From: Vicinamibacterales bacterium
GTDB lineage: Bacteria; Acidobacteriota; Vicinamibacteria; Vicinamibacterales; 2-12-FULL-66-21
Assembly: GCA_036496585.1 (NCBI GenBank)
Contig: DASXLB010000071.1
Coordinates: 43,061 to 107,060 of the forward strand
Direction of reading: 5' to 3'
DNA: 64,000 nucleotides
In this document: positions 26,221 through 34,598 of the stretch, in pieces
How the letters are laid out: each line of letters opens with the position of its first letter
Position numbering within the stretch: position 1 is the first letter of the stretch
Translations under genes and position numbers: made by a program
Notes under the pieces: generated by a model
Databases searched by the model: none
What the model saw: the letters and a program-made list of their open reading frames with translations, nothing else
What the model was told of the DNA's origin: nothing

Positions 26221-27578
26221 GCCACCGCTGCGCGCAAGACGTCGGCCTCGCCGGCCAGCACGCCGTGCAGCCGCGCCAGCAGGTCGTGGACGGCGGCGTC
26301 CTCGACGACGACCGCCAGTGCCGAGGCCGCGCCGCCCGGCCGCGCCACGAGGTGGACGTGGCGTCCGTCGAACGCCGCGAGGGCGAGCATCACCAGGCGC
26401 GGATCCTCCGTCAGCCGGTCACCCACGGCGCACACGGCGGTCAGGCCCTCGCGCGTCTGGACTTCGGCGAAGTCGCCGACCCGCGCGCGCAGTCCGTCGA
26501 GATCCGCGCCGGGACTCACTGCCACCGTCAGCTTGCCCTTGTGCACCTCGCCCACGAGCACGGCCACATGAGCGTCGGCCATCGCCTGCAGCACTCGCGC
26601 GGCGAACGCGCGATCGGCGCGCCGCTGGCGGGCGGTGACGTGGACGAGCGTCACCGTGCCGCGCGCCGCCACCGCGATGTAGCCACCGGTGCGCGACCCG
26701 TCGGCGTCGATCCGCGTCCCCGGCGCGTCCGGACGCCGCGAATTGAGCACGCGAACCGGGATCCCGAGCGCGGCCGCCGGCTCGATCGTCCTGGGATGCA
26801 GCACTTTCGCACCGAACGTGGCGAGGATCTCGGCATCTTCGTAGGACATGGCCGGAAGCACCCGCGCGCCGGCGACCACCCGCGGATCCGCCGAATAGAC
26901 ACCGTCGACGTCGGTCCAGATCTCGATCTCGTCAGCGAGCAGGCAGGCCCCGAGAATCGCCGCCGAATAGTCCGATCCGCCCCGCCCGAGCGTCGTCGTG
27001 ACGCCACCGGGACCGCTGCCGATGAATCCGCCGGTGACGACGACGCGGTCGAGCGCGAGCGCTGGACGGACGTGCCGGCGGACCGCATCCTCGGTGGCGG
27101 CGAGATCGGGAGTCGCCTGGCGGTGCCGGCCGTCGGTGGAGACGAGATGCCGCGCGTCGATCCATTGTGCTCGCACGCCGCACTCGGTGAGATAGGCCGC
27201 CACGAGGCGGCTGCTCCACAGCTCGCCGGCCGCAACGAGCTTGTCGAGCAGCGGCGGCGATGCGTGCGCGGCGTCGGCAATGCCGTCGACCGTCCGCTCG
27301 GCGCCGCGCGCGATGCCGCGCAGCATCGGCTCGACCGCCAGCGCGCTCAGCGCGCGGGCCATGTCGAGGTGCCTGGTGAGGATTTCGTCGAGCGCCGCGC
27401 GCGCGCCCGCGCGATCGTGCACGGCCAGCTCGCCGATCGCCAGCAGACGATCGGTGACGCCGGCGAGCGCCGACACCACGACAGTCCTCGCGCCGGTGCG
27501 CGTCTTGACGATCCCTACCAGCCGCTCGAGCGCCGCCGCATCCGCCACCGACGTTCCGCCGAACTTGAGCACTCGCAT
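26217..27578 (-). CDS. lysC: aspartokinase with ACT domains
   Basis: A 453-residue aspartokinase, the first enzyme of the aspartate family. The start at 27578 has GGAG 8 bases before it and begins MRVLKFGGTSVADAAAL. ELWSSRLVAAYL, VVTGGFIGSGPGGVTTTLGR, GRGGSDYSAAIL and IWTDVDGVYSADPR mark the catalytic domain; from about residue 310 two ACT domains follow (LVHVTARQRR and later TAVCAVGDRL). It is first in the lysC-hom-thrC-thrB run and lies directly behind an intrinsic terminator with a Thr/Ile-rich leader ORF. A second, ACT-less aspartokinase is at 8369-9289. Confidence 0.95.
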   Translation of the reverse strand: MRVLKFGGTSVADAAALERLVGIVKTRTGARTVVVSALAGVTDRLLAIGELAVHDRAGARAALDEILTRHLDMARALSALAVEPMLRGIARGAERTVDGIADAAHASPPLLDKLVAAGELWSSRLVAAYLTECGVRAQWIDARHLVSTDGRHRQATPDLAATEDAVRRHVRPALALDRVVVTGGFIGSGPGGVTTTLGRGGSDYSAAILGACLLADEIEIWTDVDGVYSADPRVVAGARVLPAMSYEDAEILATFGAKVLHPRTIEPAAALGIPVRVLNSRRPDAPGTRIDADGSRTGGYIAVAARGTVTLVHVTARQRRADRAFAARVLQAMADAHVAVLVGEVHKGKLTVAVSPGADLDGLRARVGDFAEVQTREGLTAVCAVGDRLTEDPRLVMLALAAFDGRHVHLVARPGGAASALAVVVEDAAVHDLLARLHGVLAGEADVLRAAVA

Positions 27579-27610
27579 GGTCGATCTCCACTCTCCCGAC
27601 ATACCGCACC

Positions 27611-27648
27611 AAAACAAAAAACCCGCCGGACTGAAGAGTCCGGCGGGT
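27611..27648 (-). terminator. intrinsic terminator in the thr leader (attenuator)
   Basis: On the minus strand a perfect 12-pair stem (ACCCGCCGGACT with AGTCCGGCGGGT) around a 4-base loop is followed directly by TTTTTTGTTTT. It stands about 30 bases before the lysC start, inside the presumed 5' leader, and not behind any gene except the short leader ORF. This is the arrangement of a transcription attenuator rather than an end-of-operon terminator. Confidence 0.92.
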
Positions 27649-27708
27649 GATGGATGCGCGTTGGTGCTGAACTGCTTAGGTCTTCATGACGCGCACATAC
27701 CGCCGGAC
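27638..27708 (-). promoter_or_regulatory. predicted antiterminator pairing in the thr leader
   Basis: The 9-base segment GTCCGGCGG at 27708-27700 (minus strand, over codons 22-25 of the leader ORF) repeats the 3' arm of the terminator. It can therefore pair with the terminator's 5' arm, CCGCCGGAC at 27646-27638. That pairing excludes the terminator. A weaker upstream partner, GCCGCC in the leader's codons 5-6 region, can pair with the same segment. The layout matches classical 1:2, 2:3 and 3:4 ribosome-mediated attenuation. Confidence 0.65.
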
Positions 27709-27773
27709 ACGCGAATTCGCTGGATGCGAATTCGCTGGCAGGTACCGGTGGTGGTGGCGGCCAGGGTGGCCAT
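27684..27773 (-). CDS. putative Thr/Ile-rich leader peptide (thrL-like)
   Basis: A 29-codon frame from ATG 27773 to TGA 27684. It begins MATLAATTTGTC and continues QRIRIQRIRV, with five threonines, all ACC, in the first 11 codons and three isoleucines at positions 15, 17 and 20. It lies just upstream of the attenuator and lysC. E. coli thrL has the same Thr-then-Ile logic but no shared sequence. Ribosome stalling at the ACC run would leave the antiterminator segment free; reading to the stop codon would cover it. No clear ribosome-binding site is seen, and a GTG nine bases upstream in frame is an alternative start. The stretch 27774-27964 holds no further gene and is probably promoter and 5' leader. 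Confidence 0.6.
   Translation of the reverse strand: MATLAATTTGTCQRIRIQRIRVSGGMCAS
27711..27736. repeat. two copies of the palindrome GCGAATTCGC
   Basis: GCGAATTCGC occurs at 27711-27720 and again in the next 16 bases (27727-27736), each a perfect 10-base palindrome, separated by TGGATG. Both are inside the leader ORF, where they encode the repeating Q-R-I-R residues. They can pair with each other as a hairpin in the RNA, or serve as DNA sites. Confidence 0.6.
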
Positions 27774-27964
27774 GACGGTCACGAACGGAGTGTAGGGGAG
27801 AAACCCATGCAGTGCCGGTATGCCTGAGTCGTCATCGTCATGCAGGACGCATACGTGGCCGTAAATCGAAGCAGAGCCGGAAGATGGGGCTTCTGAGAAG
27901 GCATGCGCCGACAAGGCCAGGCCATCGTCAACCCACTCCAGCAGGGTTCTGGCGGCGGCCAGCG

Positions 27965-28954
27965 CTATCGGACACCCGCCCTCCGCATCACAGCGAGCGT
28001 CGTCTCCAGCGCCAGCTTCGAGCCCTCCTCGGGCGACATCGTGTCGGGCACGCGGCCGAGCGGCTCCGGGCTGACGCCATCCGTGTAGCCGGCTGTCTTC
28101 AGCGCCTGAAAGAATCCCACGAGATCGATCACGCCTTCGCCCGGCATCAGCCGCATGTTGTCGCGGACGTCGGCTGCCGGCATCGCCTTCGCGTCCGAGA
28201 CGTGCACGTGGACGATCCGCGAGGCGCCGGCTTCGGCGATGTCGGCGGCGGTGCTGCCGGAATGGTGCCAGTGCCAGGCGTCGAGGATCACGCCGACGTT
28301 CGCTCCCGTGTCCTTCGCGAGCGCCAGCGCGTCGTGCATGTTCCAGATGAACGGCTCGCTGGGCGGACCGCCGGGCCGCGGCATGCGGAAGTAGAGCGGG
28401 CCGAGGAACTCGACGCCAAGGCGGATCTCCGACTTGCGCAGGACCTCGGCGACGGCCGTCAGCCGGTCCACCGCCAGCCTCCGCTGCGCGGCCGGATCCA
28501 TCGTCGTCGACGCCGGCAGGACGACCATCATCTTCCGACAACCGACGGCGGCGACAAATGCCGCATCCTCGGCGAGACGGGCGAGCGCGTCCTTGAAGGC
28601 GGCGTCATCCCCGGCGAAGGGCAGCGGCCGGGCCATCGGCAAGTTGACGATCGACGGGATGATGTGGAGATCGGCGAACAGCGCCCTGGTCGCCTCGAGC
28701 CCTGCGGCCTGGGCGGGTGCCAGATCCCAGTCGACGCCGCCGTACCCGACGTTCGCCGCGAGACGGATCTTGTCGGCGCCGCTCACTCCGCGCGTGACCG
28801 CGCCGTTGAGCGACACGAACATCGCCTGCGCGCCGCGGCGCGCGCGTTCCGGGGATTTCGCGCCGCCGGCCGCGCTGGTGGCGGTGGCATCCAGGGGCGC
28901 CGCGAGCGCGGCCGCCGCGCACGAAGCGCGGACGAAGAACTCTCGTCGCGTCAT
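27965..28954 (-). CDS. secreted sugar-phosphate isomerase/epimerase-like TIM barrel
   Basis: A 329-residue xylose-isomerase-like TIM barrel with a twin-arginine type leader (MTRREFFVRASCAAAALAA). ANVGYGGVDWDLAP, the conserved GVEFLGPLYFR glutamate, GVILDAWHWHHSG, IVHVHVSDA and MLPGEGVIDL-like MPGEGVIDLVGF place it in the AP_endonuc_2/sugar isomerase superfamily. Metal ligands are consistent with an isomerase or epimerase on a sugar or inositol derivative. The substrate is not predictable. Monocistronic, on the minus strand, upstream of the thr leader. Confidence 0.8.
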   Translation of the reverse strand: MTRREFFVRASCAAAALAAPLDATATSAAGGAKSPERARRGAQAMFVSLNGAVTRGVSGADKIRLAANVGYGGVDWDLAPAQAAGLEATRALFADLHIIPSIVNLPMARPLPFAGDDAAFKDALARLAEDAAFVAAVGCRKMMVVLPASTTMDPAAQRRLAVDRLTAVAEVLRKSEIRLGVEFLGPLYFRMPRPGGPPSEPFIWNMHDALALAKDTGANVGVILDAWHWHHSGSTAADIAEAGASRIVHVHVSDAKAMPAADVRDNMRLMPGEGVIDLVGFFQALKTAGYTDGVSPEPLGRVPDTMSPEEGSKLALETTLAVMRRAGVR

Positions 28955-29034
28955 GCGCGGAGTGTAGCGTATCCCGCGCGCGCCGCCGGGCCGCCCGACC
29001 CGCGAAGGACCCTGGCCACGTGATGTGACGTAAA

Positions 29035-29859
29035 ATGCCGGACGTGAAATTCGTCTCGACGGCCATCATCCTCTGGGCCGGCGCGCTCGTCTCGGCCGGC
29101 ACTCCGGCCGGAGCGACGGCGCAACGCGGTGGTCCCCCGCCGGCGGCTGGCACCGGCGAAGCCCTGTTTGCGGCGAACTGCGCCTTCTGTCATGGGCGGG
29201 ATGCAACCGGCGGCGCGAGCGGTCCGGATCTCACCGATTCGCCGCTCGTCAACGCCGACGTCAACGGCGACAAGATGCTGCCGGTGATTCGCAGCGGCCG
29301 TCCGGAAAAGGGCATGCCGCCGTTCGCCGCGCTGCCCGAATCCGACATCCGCAAGATCGTCGAGTACGTGCACGCGCGCAAGACGGACGTCGACACCAGT
29401 CCGGGGCGCCGTCGCAAGGTGAGCGCCGAGGACATCTCGACCGGCAGCGTCGCGAGCGGCCGCGCCTACTTCGACGGCAACTGTGCGACGTGTCACAAGC
29501 CGTCCGGCGACCTCGCGGGCGTGGCCTCGAAGTACCGCGGTCTCGCGCTGATGCAGCGCATGCTCTACCCGACCGCCGGCAACGCCGCCTCGCCGGCCGA
29601 AGGCGGGGAGCGCCGGAAGCCCGAGGCCGTGAGCGTGACCGTGACGCTCGCGTCGGGCCAGACCGTCACCGGCACGCTCACGTACCGCGACGAGTTCAAC
29701 GTCGCGTTCACCGACGCTTCCGGCAGGCCCCGATCGTTCTCGACCTCCGCGGTCAAGGTTGCCGTGAGGGATCCGCTGCAGGCGCACGCCGACCTGCTCG
29801 CCAAGTACACAGATGCCGACATCCACAATCTCGTCGCGTTTCTCCAGACGCTCAAGTAG
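29035..29859 (+). CDS. diheme cytochrome c, periplasmic
   Basis: A 274-residue exported protein with two heme c sites: CAFCHG near residue 46 and CATCHK near residue 150, with likely methionine ligands in GMPPF and a later region. The signal peptide runs through ALVSAGTPAGATA; an in-frame GTG nine bases in (MKFVST) is an equally good start. A beta-rich stretch (VTVTLASGQTVTGTLTYRDEFN) near the C-terminus splits the second cytochrome domain, a layout known from cytochromes paired with PQQ alcohol dehydrogenases. The PQQ dehydrogenase gene follows at once, so it is probably that enzyme's electron acceptor. Confidence 0.88.
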   Translation: MPDVKFVSTAIILWAGALVSAGTPAGATAQRGGPPPAAGTGEALFAANCAFCHGRDATGGASGPDLTDSPLVNADVNGDKMLPVIRSGRPEKGMPPFAALPESDIRKIVEYVHARKTDVDTSPGRRRKVSAEDISTGSVASGRAYFDGNCATCHKPSGDLAGVASKYRGLALMQRMLYPTAGNAASPAEGGERRKPEAVSVTVTLASGQTVTGTLTYRDEFNVAFTDASGRPRSFSTSAVKVAVRDPLQAHADLLAKYTDADIHNLVAFLQTLK

Positions 29860-29860
29860 C

Positions 29861-31408
29861 GTGCGTTCCTGGCATCTTGCGGCCGCCATCGCCGTCGCTG
29901 CCGTGCCCGCCTTGGCGCTGGCCCAGGCAGGACAGGGCATCGACGGGTCGGCCATCCTCAAACCGGCGAAGGACAGCTGGCCGACCTACCACGGCGACTA
30001 CAGCGGCCGCCGCAACAGCCCGCTGACCCAGATCACGCCCGACAACGTCAAGAACCTCGGACTCGCCTGGGTCTTCGCCACCGGCCGTAACGACCAGATC
30101 AAGGCGAGCCCCATCCTCGTCGACGGCGTCATGTACCTCTCGACGCCCGACCACGTCTGGGCGGTCGACGCGCGCACCGGCCGGCAGCTGTGGCACTACG
30201 CCAACCCCGAGAACAAGGCGTTTCACATCGGCCATCGCGGCGTCGCCGTCTACAAGGATCTCGTCTACCTGACGACGCCCGATTGTTACCTCGTCGCCCT
30301 GAACGCCGCCGACGGCACGGTGAAGTGGCGGACCAAGATCGCCGACGCGAGCAAGGGATACTGGTCGACCAACGCGCCGCTGCTCGTGAAGGGGCACCTG
30401 CTCGTCGGCGTGTCCGGCGACTTCGACAACCTGCCGGGCATCCTGCAGTCGTTCGACCCCGAGCACGGCGATCTGCAGTGGGTCTTCCACACGACTGGCG
30501 AACCAGGCAAGACCAAGCCTGGCGACGCCATGGGCGGGCAGATGTGGATGACCGGCACCTACGATCCCGATCTGAATCTGGTCTACGTCGGCACCGGCAA
30601 TCCGACGCCCGTGCTGAACGGCGGCGCGCGCCCCGGCCCGAACCTCTGGACGGTCAGCATCGTCGCCCTCAACCCCGACACGGGCAAGCTGGCCTGGGGC
30701 TTCCAGGCGACGCCGCACGACACCCATGATTGGGATGCCTCGGAAGTGCCCGTCCTCGTCGACGCACCGTTCAACGGCACGCCGCGCAAGCTGCTGATGC
30801 AGGCCTCGCGCAACGGCTACTTCTTCGTGCTCGATCGGATCACCGGAAAGAACCTGCTGACCAAACCTTTTGCAGCGGTCAACTGGGCCACCGGCGTCGA
30901 CGCGAACGGCTCGCCGATCCCGAATCCCGACAAGGACCCGGCGCGCGACGGCCGTCTCGTGGCGCCGAACGAGGGCGGCGGCACCAACTATCGGTCGCCG
31001 AGTTTCGATCCGGCGACCGGGCTCTTCATCGTCAGCGCCGTCGACGGGTACGGAATCTATTTCTTCAAGCCGGAGTACGGCGACTATGGCTGGGCGGGCG
31101 CCGATTACGGGGTCTACAGCAAGGGGATGCTCCGCGCACTCGACTATCAGACCGGCCAGGTGACGTGGGAGCACGATCTGTATGGCGGCGGCGGTGGCGC
31201 GGGCGTCCTGACCACCGCGTCGGGCGTGCTCTTCACCGGCGACAGCAATGGCAACGCGCTGGCGCTGCGCACCCGGGACGGCTCGACGCTCTGGCACTCG
31301 GCGACCGGCCGGATGGGCTCGCCGCCGATCACCTACGAGCTCGACGGCCGTCAGTACGTGGTGATGGGCGGCAACTCGTCGCTCTACGCGTTCGTGCTGC
31401 CGCAGTAG
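29861..31408 (+). CDS. PQQ-dependent alcohol dehydrogenase (methanol/ethanol type)
   Basis: A 515-residue periplasmic eight-bladed propeller. I chose the GTG at 29861 because it begins a clean signal peptide (RSWHLAAAIAVAAVPALALA, then QA) one base after the cytochrome stop; an ATG at 29813 overlaps that gene. DSWPTYHGDYSGRRNSPLTQI, the repeated W-motifs, and the active-site stretch QATPHDTHDWDASEVPVL are visible. The residue two after the catalytic Asp is Ser, not the extra Asp of lanthanide (XoxF-type) enzymes, so calcium is the likelier metal. It should oxidise a primary alcohol or similar and pass electrons to the adjacent cytochrome. Confidence 0.88.
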   Translation: MRSWHLAAAIAVAAVPALALAQAGQGIDGSAILKPAKDSWPTYHGDYSGRRNSPLTQITPDNVKNLGLAWVFATGRNDQIKASPILVDGVMYLSTPDHVWAVDARTGRQLWHYANPENKAFHIGHRGVAVYKDLVYLTTPDCYLVALNAADGTVKWRTKIADASKGYWSTNAPLLVKGHLLVGVSGDFDNLPGILQSFDPEHGDLQWVFHTTGEPGKTKPGDAMGGQMWMTGTYDPDLNLVYVGTGNPTPVLNGGARPGPNLWTVSIVALNPDTGKLAWGFQATPHDTHDWDASEVPVLVDAPFNGTPRKLLMQASRNGYFFVLDRITGKNLLTKPFAAVNWATGVDANGSPIPNPDKDPARDGRLVAPNEGGGTNYRSPSFDPATGLFIVSAVDGYGIYFFKPEYGDYGWAGADYGVYSKGMLRALDYQTGQVTWEHDLYGGGGGAGVLTTASGVLFTGDSNGNALALRTRDGSTLWHSATGRMGSPPITYELDGRQYVVMGGNSSLYAFVLPQ

Positions 31409-31420
31409 CAGCCGCGACAG

Positions 31421-31438
31421 GCAGACCCAAGGGTCTGC
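31421..31438. repeat. hairpin GCAGACC-CAAG-GGTCTGC
   Basis: A near-perfect inverted repeat of 18 bases lies 13 bases after the PQQ dehydrogenase stop, in the gap between it and the convergent beta-helix gene. It lacks a T-run but may act as a transcription end for both sides. It looks similar in layout to the hairpins at 47369-47388. Confidence 0.55.
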
Positions 31439-31483
31439 GCTACGGGCGCGCGACCGCTCGCGCCTCGCGCCTCGAGGGTGCGG

Positions 31484-32656
31484 CTATCCGCCTGAGGGAC
31501 GGTAGCCGGCGGCGGCGTACTGCAGCGTGTGCGGTACGAACCGCTCGTCGAACTGCGGGTCCGGCGCCGCCAGGGTGTTGGCGTCGCGCGCGACCGTTCC
31601 GCGCAGGTCGTCGATCTCGCCGTGAATGAAGCAGCCCTTCACGCCGCTGCCGTCCTCGATGTCGATTTCGTAGCGCCGCTGCGGCGCGATGCCGCCGCTG
31701 GCCGTGTTCTGCCAGAAGATCGAATCCACGTAGGTGCTGTCGGTGCCGGCGTCGTCGACGCCGTTCCAGTTGCCGGTGAAGGTGCACCGGCTCACCATCG
31801 CCTGCGCGCCGGCGAACACCGTCATCGCGCCGGAACCGTGCTCGGGATGGAACTCGCCGCCGGCGAGGATGCCGACGAAGTCGACGCCGAGATTCGAGAT
31901 GTTGCCCGCGAACAGGCAGTTCTCGAGCGTCGCCTTGGAGAAGTGCAGCAGATCGAAGCCCGACCCGGTCGTCTGCGTGCGGTTGTCGCGGAACACGCAG
32001 TTGCGGAACAGCACCGAGTCGCGCGGCGCGACGAGGTGCTCGACCGACACGCCGGCGCCGCAGGGACTGGTGTAGTTGCCGAAGACCTCGACGTTCTCGA
32101 TCGTCGGGAACGAGCGCGCGTAGACCTTGATGCCGCCGCCGTCGGTGTAGAAGAACAGCGTCTTGCGCACCTCGTCGGACTCGATCGGCGACCGCTCACC
32201 GGAACCGGTCGTGAAGTTGTTGGCGCCGGTCACGCGGAAGCCGTGGAAGACCGTCCGCCGCGACAGGCCGTCGCCGAAGTAGACGACGTGATTGACGACG
32301 GCCGGATGACTATGGGCGCGGGGGTCGGACACGGCCGGGTTGGCCGCGGTCAGGATCACGTCGCCGGCGGCTTCGAGCCGGATGCCGTCGTGCCGCGCGT
32401 TGAACCAGACAAGCGCCTGACCGGCGGCGTGCGGCGCGTAGGTCCCCGCATGGACGACGACACGCTTCCGGGCGTCGGTCGCAGCGGCGTCGAGCGCGCG
32501 CTGAATCGATCCGCCCGGATACACATGGAAGCCGTCTGCCCGTGCCTCGAATGCCGGATGGGAATCCGCCCCCAGCGCGAAGGTTCGCACCGGGAGGACC
32601 GTCGAGGCGAGCAGCAGCTTGAGAAATGTTCGGCGCTTATTCTCCCCAGGTACCAT
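31484..32656 (-). CDS. secreted right-handed parallel beta-helix protein
   Basis: A 390-residue protein with a signal (KRRTFLKLLLASTVLPVRTFA). GSIQRALDAAATDARKRVVVHAGTYAP near residue 50 starts a pectate-lyase-like beta-helix, continued by many short strands of the type VLFRNCVFRDN, TLENCLFAGNIS and MVSRCTFTGNWNGVD. Such proteins are polysaccharide lyases, hydrolases or surface adhesins. No catalytic residues can be assigned. It is alone on the minus strand, between the PQQ dehydrogenase and the CRTAC1 cluster. Confidence 0.75.
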   Translation of the reverse strand: MVPGENKRRTFLKLLLASTVLPVRTFALGADSHPAFEARADGFHVYPGGSIQRALDAAATDARKRVVVHAGTYAPHAAGQALVWFNARHDGIRLEAAGDVILTAANPAVSDPRAHSHPAVVNHVVYFGDGLSRRTVFHGFRVTGANNFTTGSGERSPIESDEVRKTLFFYTDGGGIKVYARSFPTIENVEVFGNYTSPCGAGVSVEHLVAPRDSVLFRNCVFRDNRTQTTGSGFDLLHFSKATLENCLFAGNISNLGVDFVGILAGGEFHPEHGSGAMTVFAGAQAMVSRCTFTGNWNGVDDAGTDSTYVDSIFWQNTASGGIAPQRRYEIDIEDGSGVKGCFIHGEIDDLRGTVARDANTLAAPDPQFDERFVPHTLQYAAAGYRPSGG

Positions 32657-32702
32657 TCAGAGGGACCGGAAGCCCTCGTAGGCACCAATTTAACACGTGG
32701 GG

Positions 32703-34598
32703 CTAGGGCTCGCGGACCTGAATGCGTGAATTGGCCTTGATGGGCGGGGACACCGTCTGGTGCTTTCCAGACGGCCAGACGACCTCGATCCGGTCGACGC
32801 TCTCGGCCGTCCCGAGCCCGAAGTAGAGGGGCATCACGCTGTGCGACAGGTAGCCGGAGCTGCCGTCCATGACCTGCATGTAGGTCTTGCCGCCGGCCGT
32901 CACTCTGACGACCGCGCCGAGGCCGTTGCGGTTCGAGGTGGTGCCGGTCAGGGCGATCTCGACGTAGTGGATCTTCGTTTTCTCGGTCAGGTTGCTGATG
33001 AGCACCATCGGCGCAGCGTTGAGCTCGTTGGTGACGATGTCGAGATCGCCGTCACCGTCGACGTCGAAGATGGCCGACGAACGTGAGCCGCGCGCCCCCC
33101 AGATCATCACCTTGCCGGTTTCGCCGACAGCGTCCTTGTGCCCCTTGTCGCGGCCGGAGGCGTCCAGCTCGACGGAGGCCGTCGACAGCCCGCCTTGCCG
33201 CGGCTCGACGCCGAGCACGAATTCGGCGTCGACGAACTTCTGGCCGCGGTCGTTCAGCTTGACCGCGTTGATCATGTAGCGCTCCGGATAGTTCATGCCG
33301 GAGGCGATGAAGATGTCCTGGAAGCCGTCGGCGTTGAGATCGCCGACGCTCGGGCCCCACGGGCAGTAGTTCTCGAGCCCCAACTGGTCCGAAACCTCCC
33401 GGTACTTGTCCGGGCCGTCCTTCTGGAAGAAGGAGTTGCCCCAGATGCTCGTCTTGCCGGTGCCGCGGAATGACTCCGGCCATTTCATGTCCGACTTCAA
33501 ATGATCGAGCGCCGGCGCCGTCATGGCGCTCATGTCGGAGTGCATGTCGGTGATGAAAATGTCCATCCGGCCGTCGTTGTTGAAGTCGAACGACTTGATC
33601 CCCATCGCGCCCCACGACGTCCGCGGGAAGAGCGTGCGGCTCTTGTTCTCGAACCGCTTGCCGCCGGCGTTCTCGTAGTACTGATCGTCCCCCTGCATGT
33701 TCAACAGGTAGACGTCCGGCCAGCCGTCGTCGTTGGCGTCGATGATGGCGGCGTCGCCCGACCAGGACAGATCGTGCAGCCCCATCTGGTCGGTCACGTC
33801 GGCGAAGTGGTTGTGGCCGGTGTTGTGGTAAAGGATGCTCGCCTCGGCCCGCTCCGGGTGCAGGTGGCCGGAGAACGCATCCTCGAACGCCACGAAATAC
33901 TTGTAGCCGTCGCCCGCGACGACGTCGGTCGTGTACTTGCCGACGTTGACGAGCAACAGGTCGAGGAGGCCGTCGTGGTCGTAGTCGAAGAACACGGCGC
34001 TTGACGAGTGGCCGACGTAGTTGACGCCGGCCGCCGCGGAGATGTCCTTGAAGTGGCCGTGGCCGTCGTTCTCGAACAGCATGTTGCCGCCGCGCACGGT
34101 GGTGACGTAGAGATCCTGATCGCCGTCGTTGTCGATGTCTGCGAACGAGGCCGAGACGCTGACCTTGTCGGGCACAGCGACGCCGGCCGACGCGGTGATG
34201 TTCTCGAACTTGCCGCCGCCGAGATTCCGCCAGAGCTGATTGCCGCCGACCTGCGACACGAAGTAGATGTCGAGCAGCCCGTCGCCGTCGACGTCGGCGA
34301 CGGCAATACCGTTACCGTGGTCGTAGTGCGCCGCCTTGTAGGTGCGGCCGGCGTCGTCGACGATGTGATGCCTGAAGGTGATGCCGCTCTCGGCGAGGTG
34401 ATCGGAGAACTGGAAGTCGTGGAAGGCCGACACCGTCGCCATCGCCTTGACCTGCGCATCCTTGGCGCGGGTGAGCCACGCCGTGTCGTTGACGTTCGCC
34501 GGCACGTAGCGGATGGCGTCCTGCGCCTGGATCAGCAGCGGAATCGCCGCGGCGGCACTGACCGCGGCAAGCGTGTGTCGGAGTCGTCCTGGAGCCAC
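32703..34598 (-). CDS. CRTAC1-family protein with VCBS/FG-GAP repeats and ASPIC/UnbV domain
   Basis: A 631-residue exported protein. The GTG at 34598 shares one base with the upstream TAG stop and has GAGGAGGTC before it, which settles the start over a longer frame. After the signal (HTLAAVSAAAAIPLLIQA) come repeated calcium-loop units such as VADVDGDGLLDIYFVSQ, FADIDNDGDQDLYVTT, FDYDHDGLLDLLLVN and FDVDGDGDLDIVTNE, forming a beta-propeller. The last 100 residues (GLGAVVRVTAGGKTYMQVMDGSSG and RIEVVWPSGKHQTV) are the ASPIC/UnbV domain. It is third in an operon with a TPR protein and a second CRTAC1 protein. Likely surface-exposed; ligand unknown. Confidence 0.9.
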   Translation of the reverse strand: MAPGRLRHTLAAVSAAAAIPLLIQAQDAIRYVPANVNDTAWLTRAKDAQVKAMATVSAFHDFQFSDHLAESGITFRHHIVDDAGRTYKAAHYDHGNGIAVADVDGDGLLDIYFVSQVGGNQLWRNLGGGKFENITASAGVAVPDKVSVSASFADIDNDGDQDLYVTTVRGGNMLFENDGHGHFKDISAAAGVNYVGHSSSAVFFDYDHDGLLDLLLVNVGKYTTDVVAGDGYKYFVAFEDAFSGHLHPERAEASILYHNTGHNHFADVTDQMGLHDLSWSGDAAIIDANDDGWPDVYLLNMQGDDQYYENAGGKRFENKSRTLFPRTSWGAMGIKSFDFNNDGRMDIFITDMHSDMSAMTAPALDHLKSDMKWPESFRGTGKTSIWGNSFFQKDGPDKYREVSDQLGLENYCPWGPSVGDLNADGFQDIFIASGMNYPERYMINAVKLNDRGQKFVDAEFVLGVEPRQGGLSTASVELDASGRDKGHKDAVGETGKVMIWGARGSRSSAIFDVDGDGDLDIVTNELNAAPMVLISNLTEKTKIHYVEIALTGTTSNRNGLGAVVRVTAGGKTYMQVMDGSSGYLSHSVMPLYFGLGTAESVDRIEVVWPSGKHQTVSPPIKANSRIQVREP

